Shown here piece after piece: positions 34,722-46,223 of a stretch of 64,000 nucleotides of DNA. Positions within the stretch are counted from its first letter, which is position 1; every line of letters starts with the position of its first letter. Below the pieces are notes generated by a model. It made no database searches. It saw only the letters and a program-made list of their open reading frames with translations, and had not been told where the DNA came from. This DNA is from Spinacia oleracea. Its lineage: Eukaryota > Streptophyta > Magnoliopsida > Caryophyllales > Amaranthaceae. The stretch is taken from positions 1,550,001 through 1,614,000 of the forward strand of contig NC_079490.1 in NCBI RefSeq assembly GCF_020520425.1, read 5' to 3'. The translations under genes were made by a program, and so were the position numbers.

Positions 34722-34877
34722 TAAGAATTTGTGTTTACCAAATCCCCAAGGATAAGGCCTTGTGATGATAAGCCTTAAAACCAAGAACCCAAAGCGCAAC
34801 AAAAGAAATGCTTGTCCAAACCAAACCAGATGTGTTAGCTAAAATAACTCCTACAGAGGCTTTTTCTCAAAAGAAAT

Positions 34878-35165
34878 GTTAGGTCTGGTCTGAATATTTT
34901 CTCTGAGTGCTTTTTGTTTAATCTGGTCCGGTCTGGTATGATTTTTCTAATTTGATTTAATAAGCAATAAGAATAAGGTGAAGAGAATAAAGCAAGTCAG
35001 CAGAAGTGTTACAATCAGATTTCTACAAAGTCTCTCGCCCTGCATGCTCCAGCTTGAATGATTCGGTTTTGTTCTCTTCACCTTATCCTTATTGCTTATT
35101 AGGTCAGACCAGAAAAAGCAAAAAACACTCACTGAAAACATCCAGAAAAACAAGAAAGTCAGAAA
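34878..35165. repeat. imperfect long inverted repeat (foldback)
   Basis: The left arm (GGTCTGGTCTG near 34882 to AATAAGGTGAAGAGAA near 34990) pairs with the right arm (TTCTCTTCACCTTAT near 35073 to about 35150). The loop is about 80 bp. A transcript through it could form a long hairpin. Confidence 0.7.
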
Positions 35166-35179
35166 CATCAGATTTAGAC

Positions 35180-35405
35180 CACGTCAGGTGAAGAGAACAA
35201 GGCCTCAATCCCACCCATAAACGCCCTGCATTGTATGATAATATTATGATTAATATCATAAATATCATCAAGTTCTACAATCCTGTCTACATCGGCCTTT
35301 GAGTCTAAATGAGCTAGGATTTTCCTCCACCCTTGTTGCATTGCAATTCTCAGTCCTTCCATAATTGCTAGAATTTCACCCATTAGAACCCGAGCGGACT
35401 CTACA
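35180..35405 (-). other. fragment of an RNase H-like domain (retroelement-derived, probably LINE type)
   Basis: On the minus strand about 70 codons read ESARVLMGEILAIMEGLRIA, then GWRKILAHLDSKADVDRI. This is like the start of plant RNase H / RVT_3 domains found in LINE-type elements. It begins just after the last exon of MSL copy B and has no other element parts around it. Weakly supported relic. Confidence 0.4.
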
Positions 35406-35420
35406 CTTTCATTTACATAT

Positions 35421-38400
35421 TAAGCTGTCATTTGATGTCTCCGTCTTTTCTTCAGCGCAGTCTGCAGATTTTTCTGCAGTACGTAAGTTAAAGAGGCTAA
35501 CTAGTAACATAATCACGTATCATATCAGGTACAGATGATGTAAAACCATACCTGAAGTTTTTGATTTTGATCCTGCATTTTTGTTTTGATCAATTAGGTT
35601 TTGTACATAGAGAACGATTTCTGACCGTAGATTGCGCTTTTCCTTGAGACATTGAAAGTAGGTGTTGTTCTTAAGCTTCACATTGTGTCTAAAATTAACA
35701 GCTATCTTGATGTTTTCTCCAGAAGCCACAGCAGGCACTACTTCCACACAGTTGAAACCTGGTCTAAATTTATCTTTGTTGCCTTCAAGGTATCTGATAG
35801 AAACAGAAAAGATACACCCAACTAGTTAAAAGGGTCGTACCAGTACACAACGCTCCCACTATTTAGCGCATGATCTAGAATACTCCCTCTGTCCCTTCAT
35901 ACTCGTCCCGGTTTGACCGGCACAAAGTTTTAGGCAATTTAATTGACTAATTAATATATTGGGTGGTAGTTGATAGTGGGGTATTTTTTTAATATAGTTA
36001 GTAGGAAATGTGTCAAGTAAAGGGGTGGGGATGGGGATGGGGATGGGGATGGGGATGGGGTAGGGTTTGGAGGGGTTGAATTTTTTAATGTTTTTTTAGG
36101 AAGTAGTAATATATGTGGTCCATGGTTAAGTGAGATAAATGACATAATACGGAGTATTATATTAGTAAAATTATGTAATTTATAGAAACGGAGCGAGTAT
36201 TAAGGGACACAGGGAGTATGACCGAAAAATTTACTTGCAAGAGTATGAAATCATAAGAAAGAGAGAGCAAAAATCTTACTGTTCGATTTCCTTTTTAAGA
36301 TTCCTGATTGTTTCCTTCTCTAGAGAGTCTGCATCAAACTCTAAACAATCGTTCCAGTTGAAATCCGTTTTGTAGTTGATGCTGCTTTTTTGGGCTAATT
36401 GTGGATTAGAATATATCACCTCCTCTTGTGTAGAAACTTTTGTGAAGGTTGTTTTCCAAATGCCAATTGTTTTTACCTCCATCTAAGAAACAGAAATTAA
36501 GAACATCATTGCGTAGTTAAGGACTATGACACTAAGTACTACAGGTACTTAAAATTAAGTAGCGGAATCGAAATCTGTTGCAAAAGGTTCCTGAAAACCG
36601 GAACCTATTGCAACAGGTTCCTGAAAATGAAAACAGAACCGAAACCTATTGCAACAGGTTCCTGAAAATGAAAACAGAATCGAAACCTGTTGCAACAAGT
36701 TAACCGGTTTTGGGTTCAGGGTACCTGTCATTTTAAAGAATTGAATGAGTTATTAACTTGTTACCAATTTATTAAAAAAATATGAAATTTATGGTTTGGG
36801 GTTTGAATGTTTTATAGTATGGGCTTAAGTGGTAAGTCTATACTTCTATTTTTCCAAAAATGGGCTTGAATGGTTTTGTATTTTGGGATTATGTATCATT
36901 TTATTTGGTTCCAGTTCCAAATCTTGGTACTCGATATTGAAATCGGTGTTTACAAGGTAAACAATAGGGTCCCCGTTTGAAAAAATTGAGAATCGAAACC
37001 AGAACTTGTTGCAACAACTTCCCAATTATGTTACCCGGAACCGAAACCTGAATAACATGTTCAGATTCCGGTCCGGAAACCGCAGGTTCCTAAAAGATTT
37101 CGGTTCCAGTTCCTAACAGATTTCGGTTTCGATTCAGGGTGCCCGACTTTTGTTTCACGCCTACTACGTAAGAATTGCATTTATAAACAAAATCCAATAA
37201 ACATGTTCGTATATGATTCACTAACCAGATTTTCGTCGATGAAACATAAATCACCAACATCAAAAGGATGCACCACGTACGCAAACACGATCCCATAAAA
37301 CACCGTCTTGCAAACATCTCTGAATATAAAAGTTACAGCTATCGATGGTGATGCGATGAGCACAAGTACTTTTGTGGTAGCTAGGCCAGATATAAGCAGC
37401 CACAATATGAAAGTTGCAGCTATCAGAAGCGTACTGATGATTTTGTTCAAACAGTCCACAACCTCTTCAGCGCTACTTAATGTATTAGCGAGAACTAAAC
37501 AATTGTTGTGTGCCCTTTCCTGATCCATATAAAATCCAATGTGTCTTAGCAACTTAATTAAGATGATGCACAAAATAATTCTAATGATAAAAAAAAGGTG
37601 AAATATGAAAAATCGAGAAGTTCCGAGTCAGGTTTTGTTCTGCTCGACTTATTTTACCTTATTTCAGACACACAAATAAGTTAAAACAAGTTCAGTTAAG
37701 TTCAAATAATTCAGTTCAGATAATATATGTTCAGAAAAATTAAGTTTATAAGTTTATTTAAGACATTTTCACACACAAATAAGTTTATTTCAGACAAAAA
37801 AGTTTTTTTTCAAATAAAATAAGTTCAGATAAGTTCAGTCAAAATAAGTCCAAATCGAACGAAGCCTTAATCACAGTGATTTGTAGAACTTTCCAATAAA
37901 ATGACAATCCTAGTTGTTGACTGTATATTAATTAGTGTTGATTATTTATTTGTCGTTGACAGTATAGTCTATGGTGGTTGATGTATTACTAAAATGCAAT
38001 TTTGTTTATTGTATAATGCTGAATGTACATGTGGCCCACATTTAATGCCACACGACTGTACTTATGGCCAACATTTAATGACATTTTCGTAATAAAACCA
38101 TAAATTATTTACGAAAATGTTATTTGATTACTGAGCTAGGAAGACCTAATGAAAACCAGAGAGATGAAGATCAAGTATTTTACCATCCATATTTCAAGAC
38201 TTGTTTCGAAAGATGATGTACTGTCTTCCAAAGAATCCGCAGTATATTCATGCAGCTGATCTTCAAAATAGCCCCATTCTTGCTTCACTTTCTTCCCTAG
38301 TTTTGTATCCCTGGGCGAATCTTGGGTTTCGACATGTGCAGTGTTTCCAACTTCGACAAGTCTCTTTAGATATTCTTCGGTACTTCTGCTTTTAAACATG

Positions 38401-40595
38401 AACAACATTCAGCATCAGTTTCAGCAACCTAGAACAAAACAGATGAAGTATTCGGGTTTTGAAGATTCAGCATGAACAACATTCAGCATCAGTCTCAGCA
38501 GCCCACATGGGCGAAAGTTGGATGAAATTCGAAAAAAAGTGATGAATACAAAACATTTCATAAAGTTAAGGCGGTTGGATGATAAATACAAAAACCTGAA
38601 GCTTAAAAGTTGGTAAATATCAAAAAATCCTTATACTCCCTCTGTTCCTTTTTGTTTGCCTCATTTGCCATTTTAGGTCGTCCCAAAAAGATTGCCCCAT
38701 TACCATAAAAACTCATGGGACCACAATTTTCCTCTCACATAAATACATTTGGCCCACCACATTTGTCTTTTATCAATTCTACGTCCCGCCCGCTGGCCTG
38801 ACCCGAAAATTACCGGGTTTTGGGCATAATATTTTGGCCCGGTTTTCGAGCCCGGCCCAAACTTGGCCCGGCCCGACATAATGGGCAGATTTTTATGGCC
38901 GTGGCCCGGCCCGTCTTTTCATCAGGTCTAATTCTACACAACCAAATTTTAATAAAGCACAATTGGTGCATGGGGCAAACAATTAGGGACAGAGGGAGTA
39001 TGAACTATGAAGTAGCTTTCTTACCTATGATAGTTTCCGTCTTCACTACAGCTCTTCAATTGTTCGAGGATGTCAGACGTATACTTCTCATTCAACAAAT
39101 CATTTCTAGCATTCAGAAAGTACAGAGCTGCTTCTTGTACATCATACATAGTAGGAACCTGGTGCATTATTAACAACTCATCCTTAACTACTTTCTTCCT
39201 TTTACTCGAAAAATCCTTCCCATTACTATCCACCACATAGTCAGACTTATCCAAACATGAAAACTCTTCATCAGACTCATCACACAGAATTGAAGTAAGG
39301 ATATTACCACGGGATGCTAAATCAACAGTATCACTTGTTTCCTTATGCAGAACGTTGAAGATGTCGTAGCTATGACGACCAATGATACCAAGGAAGTACA
39401 ATTGCTTTCCACCTTCCAATATTTTGATCCTCAATCTGCTGTAAACTGAACGAGCCTTCCATGAAAGTATTACACAAGTTTTAATCAGCCAAAGAACAGA
39501 ACAGATAAAGAAACAGATACAAGTCCAAGTTCCGTATTCAATAACATTTTTAGCCCGAGTGGTTCCTTCTAAGTGGGACCCAAAATACAAAACCCAAACA
39601 AGTAGAAGAAACAATGAGAAGAAGATGTAGTTCATGCTGTGTTTAATTCCATTGGCGAAATATACTAGATATTTCCTGCTCATCAACTTTTCTATCACCA
39701 AATATAATGTTTGTTTTTCATTTAATCCTGGATCGAGTTTCTCACAAACAAACTTCTGTAACAACCACATGATTGCATGAGTAGACAAGCTAATGATATT
39801 GTACACAATGAGGATGAAAAGAGAGGCTTCAATCCAGTTTTTACTGTACAACCCCAACATTTTATGGTGCTTAAAAGTAGGGACTCGTTTCATAACTTCA
39901 AACTCCGCTAACCAGAAAATAAGACAGTCAAATATCTCAGTCACTCCTTCAGAAACATTAACTCCGCTCTCTCTACGATCCAACGGGACTAATGGTATGG
40001 TAGTATTGGCAAATGTTGAAATGAATAAGCTAAAAACATAGATGCCAAAGATCACGCAGTATACGTGTATCCAATCTGTTAACGACAACCCGGTTAAGGT
40101 AACATGTTTTAAGAGCGGAACATGTTTAACAATTACAGAGAATACCCCTGCAGATACCAGTAACAACAACATATCCAAGAATATCCAAGTTCTGATGTAA
40201 ACCTTAAGCAAAGTGGCATTATCATAGCCTTCACCATGCCTAGTAAACTGAAACAATCGAGTAACGACATAGAAAACCACTAGCAGCGGTAATGCTGCAG
40301 TGGCTGCAATTGTAGCGAAGCATAAGAAAATTGTTAAAGAAAATGGAAGAAAAAGAAGGCCAAACAGTATATAAGGCAGGGATGACCATGAGCATACTTC
40401 AGGTATCTGATATGGTGGCGGATGATTCATCTTCAGGACAGAAGGTGGTGTAACTGATTTATCCTCTAAAATGTTTACAGAGGTATCACAGATTGGGCTC
40501 CCGGGTAAAATCTCATGAGAATTAGCATTAGATACTGGTAATGTTGCAGAATCATCTGTTATTTTTCCTTTTGAGGGCTGTTGGGTACTCATCAT
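35421..40595 (-). CDS. MSL10: MSL10-like mechanosensitive ion channel, cluster copy B
   Basis: Minus strand, six exons (5' to 3'): 40595-39025, 38385-38184, 37519-37226, 36482-36280, 35793-35552 and about 35473-35421; about 854 aa. The last exon boundary is least sure. Exons 3 and 4 have exactly the lengths seen in every copy (294 and 203 nt). Several membrane spans lie in exon 1, then a loop with KRKKVVKDELL. The pore helix and MscS start is in exon 3 (CKTVFYGI, VVHPFDVGDL), the beta domain in exon 4 (VKTIGIWKTTF). The pore-helix Gly of MSL10 is replaced by Arg (TFIFRDVCK). The frame is open throughout. Its introns have collected a nested Stowaway/hAT pair, a GTTCTG-type MITE, a repeat-rich insert and another Stowaway, all outside coding sequence. 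Tail to tail with copy A; head to head with copy C. Expected plasma-membrane channel, by family only. Confidence 0.85.
35883..36216. mobile_element. Stowaway-type MITE with internal (GGGGAT)n
   Basis: Ends CTCCCTCTGTCCCTTCATACTCG and CGAGTATTAAGGGACACAGGGAG shortened here to CTCCCTCTGTCCC / GGGACACAGGGAG, flanked by TA. It lies in intron 4 of MSL copy B. A GGGGAT hexamer repeat occupies about 36026-36060. Confidence 0.88.
36560..37160. repeat. repeat-rich insert in MSL copy B intron 3
   Basis: Several near-copies of a roughly 40-bp unit (GGTTCCTGAAAATGAAAACA, then GAACCGAAACC) at 36575-36700. Diverged AACCGGTTTTGGG and TTTCGGTTCCAGTTCC motifs follow to about 37160. Probably a decayed MITE with subterminal repeats; the ends were not fixed. 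Confidence 0.5.
37631..37866. mobile_element. MITE with GTTCTG ends in MSL copy B intron 2
   Basis: It starts GGTTTTGTTCTGCTCGACTT and ends AAATCGAACGAAGCC, followed by TTA (37867-37869). The interior is made of AATAAGTTCAG-like repeats, as in the pair at 20958-21420. Confidence 0.6.
38636..38998. mobile_element. Stowaway-type MITE holding a hAT MITE
   Basis: Ends CTCCCTCTGTTCC and GGGACAGAGGGAG, flanked by TA (38634-38635, 38999-39000). A hAT-type MITE is inserted at 38784-38930. It is in intron 1 of MSL copy B. Confidence 0.88.
38784..38930. mobile_element. hAT-type MITE (ATCAGGTCTA family) nested in a Stowaway
   Basis: The right end ATCAGGTCTA matches the element at 8480. The left end is worn (TCCCGCCCGCTGGCC). 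Flanking 8-mers ATTCTACG (38776) and ATTCTACA (38931) agree at seven of eight positions. The interior is GGCCCG-rich. Confidence 0.75.
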
Positions 40596-41090
40596 TGTTT
40601 CTGAGATGGAGGGAAGCTAGACAGACTCAAGGATAATGCTAGGACTGTAATTAAAGAGTTTCGGGTTGCTACTAAGACCAGATCGCGTACATGTGAATGA
40701 GATCATATAAAACAAAGTGAGTAGGGGAAGCTGGTAGCAATAATTACGACATTTACGAGTAATTAATTGCAAAGTCATGTGCCCTGATTATATTATGATA
40801 TATCAAAAGTATCAATACTGTCAATGTTGTAGTTTGAATCAAAGGAGTAGTAGACTAGCTAGTGGTAGCAGGTGACTTAATTAGTCAATTGACTCAGTTC
40901 TAAGTCAACTTTTTTAGTATTATCAATGCAAAGTTGATTTATTAATTGATTGATTAGCCTATCTCCTTAAAGATATCAATTGGGATTGTCTATTGTTTTG
41001 CTTTGCTAATTCATTTTCATTTTCATTGTAGATTGTAGGCAATAGGCATAGAAAGATGGCCATTAGCTATGTCTATAATATATAGTAGAC

Positions 41091-41380
41091 CCTCCATTTC
41101 CGAATACTCGCAACACTTGTGTTTGGGCGTAGTTTTAGAAATGGTTGTGGACTTGTGGGTAGTACATGGGAATGAATAAATTAATGTGAAACTCAGGTTA
41201 ATGGTGATATCTTAATTGTTTATGTGACAATAGAAACAATAAAGAATTGGTGCAAGTGGTGTAAAAAGAAGAGATAAACAATAAAGAATGAGTGTTCGCA
41301 TGCCAAAATAGGAAGTGTTGCAAGTATTCAGAAACAGCCGAAAGAAGCAAGTAATGCAAGTTATCATAAACCGGAGGGAG
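41091..41380. mobile_element. Stowaway-like MITE
   Basis: CCCTCCATTTCCGAATACTC at the left and CATAAACCGGAGGGAG followed by TA at the right. GCAAGT/ACTTGC-like internal sequence occurs on both sides. Left flank lacks a clean TA. Confidence 0.55.
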
Positions 41381-41962
41381 TAAATGTGGATCGTCTATTG
41401 TATATTAAGGCAATTATTTAATTATTTAATTCTTCATATTCTCCTTCTCCTTGTTGAGATTTGTTTTCCTATATGTAATATGATTTTTGGTCTAGAAATA
41501 TAGACAACAAAATTATCTATCCTATTCCTACTTTGATCCTCTTCCCTACTTTTTTTGGGCATAAGTTCATGTGGCTTCAGCCTCTCACCCTTAAGTTCCT
41601 TAGGTTGTAATGGTGTATGAATCGTAGGGAATGAATCAACGAATACAATTTGAACCTTAGGGAATGAATCGAATACAATTGAACACCCTAGTTGTGCCAA
41701 ACTATCATTCTCAACTTAGTTCCTAATTGCAATGGCAAACCAAATCTTTGTTTATTTTTGAACAATTTCTTGTTCATATCTTTCTACCTAGTGTAGCCTT
41801 GATAACACTATATCTATATCATAAACCAAATCTTTGTTTACAACTTCAATGCCTCTTCCATCTTCCTCATTCAACATCAATTCACCGATAGTCTAATATA
41901 TTCTTTAGCATCTTCCACTCCACCCCTTTAACACTAAATATTAATCAAGCATATAATTTATA

Positions 41963-42190
41963 CTTCATGCGTTCTTATTTATATTACACAATTATTTAGT
42001 CACCGTTTACTAATACACGATTTCAAACATTAATATTTTAATTATGGATCAGAAAAAATTATAAAAAAGTTAATATTTTAAAAATATTTATTGAGACGTA
42101 ACAAGGACCCACATGACTGAGGAAGTAAAAGAAACTTGTGTGCATAGTATCCAGAATTCAATCGTGTCGCGTAAATAAGAACGGAGGAAG
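41963..42190. mobile_element. Stowaway-like MITE
   Basis: Ends CTTCATGCGTTCTTATTTA and TAAATAAGAACGGAGGAAG, flanked by TA on both sides (41961-41962, 42191-42192). 228 bp. Confidence 0.75.
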
Positions 42191-42537
42191 TATACTATTT
42201 CAACCTTCAAATTCACTCTATTTAAATCACATATTACCCTTATTTCAACCTTCAAATTCTACCTCTACTTAAATCATATATTACCACTAAATCACAAGCC
42301 GTCAACAAAACTAAAACTTCAAAAGGCAGCTAAACAACCACTATAAGAATCAGAAGAACCGGATTACCAACATTGTTCAACACACTATAATTAACCATTT
42401 AGTCATTTAATTGTTTATCAGATCATCATAATAATAATACAAAGTGATAAACAAAATATTCAAAACTAAAAATCGACACGAATCCAACAAGATTTCAGGT
42501 AAAACAATGGAAATTAATTAATTAATTAAACTTACAG

Positions 42538-42751
42538 TTAACCAGCACCCCATCCAAGACAAATAGACCAAACAACACTTTTGATTTTGTGTTTAACCGA
42601 ACCCTTGTTAATGGAGCTGAGCTGATCGAGTCACAATAAGATACAAAAATGTCAGATTAATTAAATCAAATGAATTATTTAATTAATTAATTAATTAAAA
42701 CTTCAAGAAGGAATCGGATCTTACCCATCGAATCATCTTCTGAGAAGACAT
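42538..42751 (-). CDS. candidate two-exon micro-gene of 36 codons, unrecognised
   Basis: Exon 1 is 42751-42725 (MSSQKMIRW, donor GTAAG); exon 2 is 42621-42538 after a GATCAG acceptor. The phases agree and the product is 36 aa, basic, ending WSICLGWGAG. The join gives an unbroken small protein with a hydrophobic C-terminal part, as in small mitochondrial or membrane subunits, but I do not recognise it. A GTAAGT site lies just after the stop codon, so more exons are possible. It may also be chance. Confidence 0.28.
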
Positions 42752-43849
42752 TAAAATAGATGAAAGAAATTCAGAGAAATGAGAACAATAAAAAAAAGAA
42801 GAAGGATCTTTCCAAGCGTAAATATTCTATTAAGGCGATCGGGCCTAGTATCCCTTATCCAAAGCCCGAAATAAATTTGTACTCTGGCATTTTTCGGGTC
42901 GGGTTTAGATTCTCGGAATAAAAATTAAAAGTTTCAGGAGAACGAGTAAATTTTGTGTCAGACTGTCTGATAGAAAAGTTAAGAAAAGAAAGTCTTGTTA
43001 GCCGCGTGTGAGAATACTCTAACAAAACAATGTTGTCATCTTTGTTGTCAGTAGTATATACAATCTTGAAAAATCATCTTTGTTTCTTGCAGAATCAGTA
43101 GCTCTCTGAAACAGAATTTTGTTAGCTCTAGAGCATAACTTTCGTTATATTTTCATTGAAAGTGATAAATTATTAATTTATTAGTATTTTGCAGGAAAAA
43201 ACACATTGTCCTTGTAAAATTCGATTGCTAATGAATGATGTTAAACATCTATTGAATTAGTTTTATGAAGTTTCTTCTCGTCATATATATCGGTAAGCCA
43301 ACCGAGCAACATATTATGCCGCGTTCATATGTCACCAAATTCCGACACACCAAGATATTGATGCGTATATAGACCATCAATTTTCTTATTTTATTTCTTT
43401 AGATAAGTTAGGGTACAATCTTGAGAGAAGAGTATTCAACCTAACTTTAGTGTATTTTTCAATAAAAAAATTAAATAAAAATTTACTCCATTTAAAAAGT
43501 GTACGATACTTAAAGCTAGAGTTGAACGTGGGTCGGGCAGCAAAAATGCGGGTGATGCACAACATGCTCGAGCCTGACAAGAACTCGTTGTAAGACTGAC
43601 ATGACAAAAGGAGGCATACCAATGGACAATTGCCCATTTATGGACATCATTTTAGAAAATTGTTACGAGCTAAGAAACGACGACCACGAGGAGACGTGTA
43701 CTTCGCCCTCTTATTTCTAACCAATTCACAAAAAAAAAAAAATCTTAACATTAAACTTCGTAGTTAGGAGGCGCAGTGGCCATTGACCTCAACCCACATT
43801 TGGAACATGCTATGTATGGACCTCATTATGAAAGATAAGCACGCACCAA
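42752..43849. other. spacer, no gene seen
   Basis: AT-rich DNA. Near 43512-43600 a GTGGGTCGGGC / GCTCGAGCC-like stretch may be a worn GGCCC-type MITE. No coding region supported. Confidence 0.35.
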
Positions 43850-43965
43850 TAATGACTTAGCCTAATGGTTAAGAACTTAAAAATCAAGACATGTGTACGA
43901 TAGATCCCAGGTTCAAATTCACTCCCTCATTTGTAAATTATTGCCGTTGTGGCTAATTTAATATA
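43850..43965 (+). mobile_element. tRNA-derived SINE-like unit
   Basis: Box A-like TAGCCTAATGGTTAAG at about 43858 and box B-like GGTTCAAATTC at about 43911, then a short body before an AT repeat. Tentative. Confidence 0.45.
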
Positions 43966-43998
43966 TATATATAAATGAGGCATATTTGCTGAACTATT

Positions 43999-44500
43999 AG
44001 AGCGCCACCTAGGATTACTAATGGTTTCGGCCACTGTAAAATAAGATTTCTAATTTATTTTTGAATTAAAAAAATCGAGTTTCACGTAGATAATTAATTA
44101 GGTGCCACGTAGATATTTAAATTAATTAATTAATTACTAATATATATAATTCCATCCAAATAAAACGCTCTAATAATTAAAAAATAAATCTAAAATAAAA
44201 TTCATCCAAAATCAAACACTGTTCTAAAATAAAATTCAATCCAAAATCAAACACTAATTCAATATTAGAGCGCCACGTAGGAAATCTAATGGTTTCAGCC
44301 AATGAAAAATAAGACTTCAAAATTATTTTGAATTAAAAAGTCGAATGCCACGTAGATAAATAATTAGGTGCCACGTAAATATTTTTATTAACTAATTATT
44401 AATATTTCTTATATACAATTTCATCCAAAATCAAACACTATAATAATTAAAAAATAAATCTAAAATGAAATTCAATCCAAAATAAAAAAAAAATCAATTT
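43999..44500 (+). repeat. direct duplication of about 270 bp
   Basis: TATTAGAGCGCCAC, then TAATGGTTTC and AAAATAAGA, occurs near 43999 and near 44267. Both are followed by GCCACGTAGATA and TCATCCAAA-type sequence. It sits directly before a Helitron-like end. Confidence 0.75.
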
Positions 44501-44502
44501 AA

Positions 44503-44597
44503 TCTAATATATAAAATATAACAGTTGATATATGTAGGAGTTTTATTTTAACGTAACAATTTAATAGAAACCGTGCATCGCACGGGCTAAAATCTAG
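44503..44597 (+). mobile_element. Helitron 3' end, possibly a minimal Helitron
   Basis: The hairpin CCGTGCATCGCACGG is followed by GCTAAAATCTAG and then T, a typical Helitron 3' terminus. A TCTAATATATAAAA start at 44503 would make a 95-bp element; the true 5' end may lie further left. Confidence 0.6.
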
Positions 44598-44749
44598 TTT
44601 GCATAAAAGAAAAACACGAAAGTGGCTAACTTGCATAAATAAAACACGAAAGATAGGCACGCGACTTTTCCTTGGCTCGTTGGGAGTACGTGGACTTACA
44701 CGGTCCGACACATGCCCACTCAAATTGCACGTGCCAGTCAGGTGACCGT

Positions 44750-45187
44750 GATTTCCCTCCAAATTTCCCCAGCTAAATAAATACCTTGTTCTTCCGAATC
44801 TCCCTCTTCTTTCGCACTTTGGAAGCTTCAAATTCTCTGAATTACTCGACTGTTCTTGCAAATTCAAGTGTTTTCCATCTCAATCCAACTAAGGTAATGC
44901 ATGTTTTTCTCTCTAATTTCTCCTAATTTATGCAATTAGTGTTTGTAGAAAAATTAGGGTTTCCCCAAATTTTCAATTTAATAAAATCTACCTTGTTTTT
45001 GTCAATTATGCAGCAAAACATGTCTTCGGCAACTCCAATGAAAGAATGGTTGTATATGCGCTTCCAAACATGGAATTTTCCTTCATCCAATTTCACTGTC
45101 GTGATTTTCTGGTCCAATAATTCCGATATTACTCTGGCGTTTGGTTGACTGTGTTCGACTGTTTCTTCGAATTGGTGTTACAACCAG
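44750..45187 (+). other. duplicated leader module before MSL copy C
   Basis: It resembles 50875-51323 and 57520-57991. A presumed noncoding exon ends CAACTAAG/GTAATG at 44893. A second exon at 45014-45187 holds a 42-codon open frame (ATG 45020 to stop 45148, MSSATPMKEW then FQTWNFPSSNF) and ends ACCAG/GTAACC. The frame is damaged in the other two modules. Probably 5' leader exons of the channel genes, or a small gene copied along with them. Confidence 0.5.
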
Positions 45188-46223
45188 GTAACCATTTACG
45201 AATTTAACCGTTTTTGTTGTGGATTTTTCAGTTTGTTACATGAATTTTAGGGTTTGTTCTACTTTCTTCTTTCCCCATTTGTTTTTTTGTTCGGAATTCA
45301 CAATCACGATATGGAATCTTCTTGTTTTTGAAATTAGGGTTTATTAGTAGTTGACAGAAATGAGAGAATGGTGAGGATTATTGTATAATTTATTGAATTG
45401 AGTTACAATTTACCGAAACTGTATTTTGCAAATAAGTTTTTGCATGTTTTTGTAGTTGAATTTGTGCATGGGTGTTTTGCTGGGAATTTTGCATGTTTGT
45501 GTAGTCAAGCTCCTTTCGGCTTGCGCTTTTGTTAATTTACTTCGAATATAAATGCATACTCGTGTGTTAATTGCAAATGGTTTGTTTATATACCAAAATG
45601 TACAAAAGTATGCGCAAAACCTCAATAAAAACCAAGAAAACAACCCATTTGTGTGTACGTTTGCAAGATCTGGTCCTAGGTAGTATGTATCATAACAAAT
45701 CAACTATACGTCGAATATTGTATAAATGTGAAGTGCAATAATATAAAACAAAGGTAGTAGTGGACTAGTGGTAGCCGGTAGCATTATTTAATCAATTGCT
45801 AAGTCAAGTCTTTGTTTAAGGAGTATACAAAAGCACTTGTTTAATCCTACCTAGGTGAGTGGATTAGGTTGATGGCAGCTCAATGCGGTTGGCTTAATAT
45901 TATTCCAAGAAATAAAAAAAGGAAATTAAGCATATATTATAGTTTATTTGTTGTGACAAGTCTGTTTTAAGGAGTAGAGTCAGAAGATAATGTTTAAATC
46001 TACCTATGTAACTCTTATCGTCGATGATTGGGAGTAAACGGATCTCTGGTAGTTATCATGTGCAAGTTGAGTAACTTTGGGCAGCTTCACAGTGCTTGCA
46101 GTAGTATTTTAGTTTAATCAAATCTAGATCAGATTAAGATTAAGAAATTTATCTTTTGTAGCTCTACTCACTTTCGGTAGTCTTTAGTGTGTGTGTCCTT
46201 AGTCCTCCCAAATCTCATTCCCT
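45188..46223. other. spacer or leader intron before MSL copy C
   Basis: No coding region supported. The region 46020-46220 resembles 58800-59045 before copy E (for example TTTTAGTTTAATCAAA and CCTATG.C near the start), so promoter or leader sequence was duplicated with the gene. Confidence 0.4.

Larger units (their letters stand above)
40596..42537. other. intergenic region between divergent MSL copies, left part
   Basis: The first few hundred bases (from 40596) should be the promoter of copy B. No gene is supported otherwise; Stowaway-like units are listed separately. Confidence 0.4.

Noticed and set aside
36026-36060. GGGGAT repeat as a telomere-like or CRISPR-like array
   Set aside because: It is a short hexamer microsatellite inside a Stowaway MITE, with no spacers and no telomere motif.
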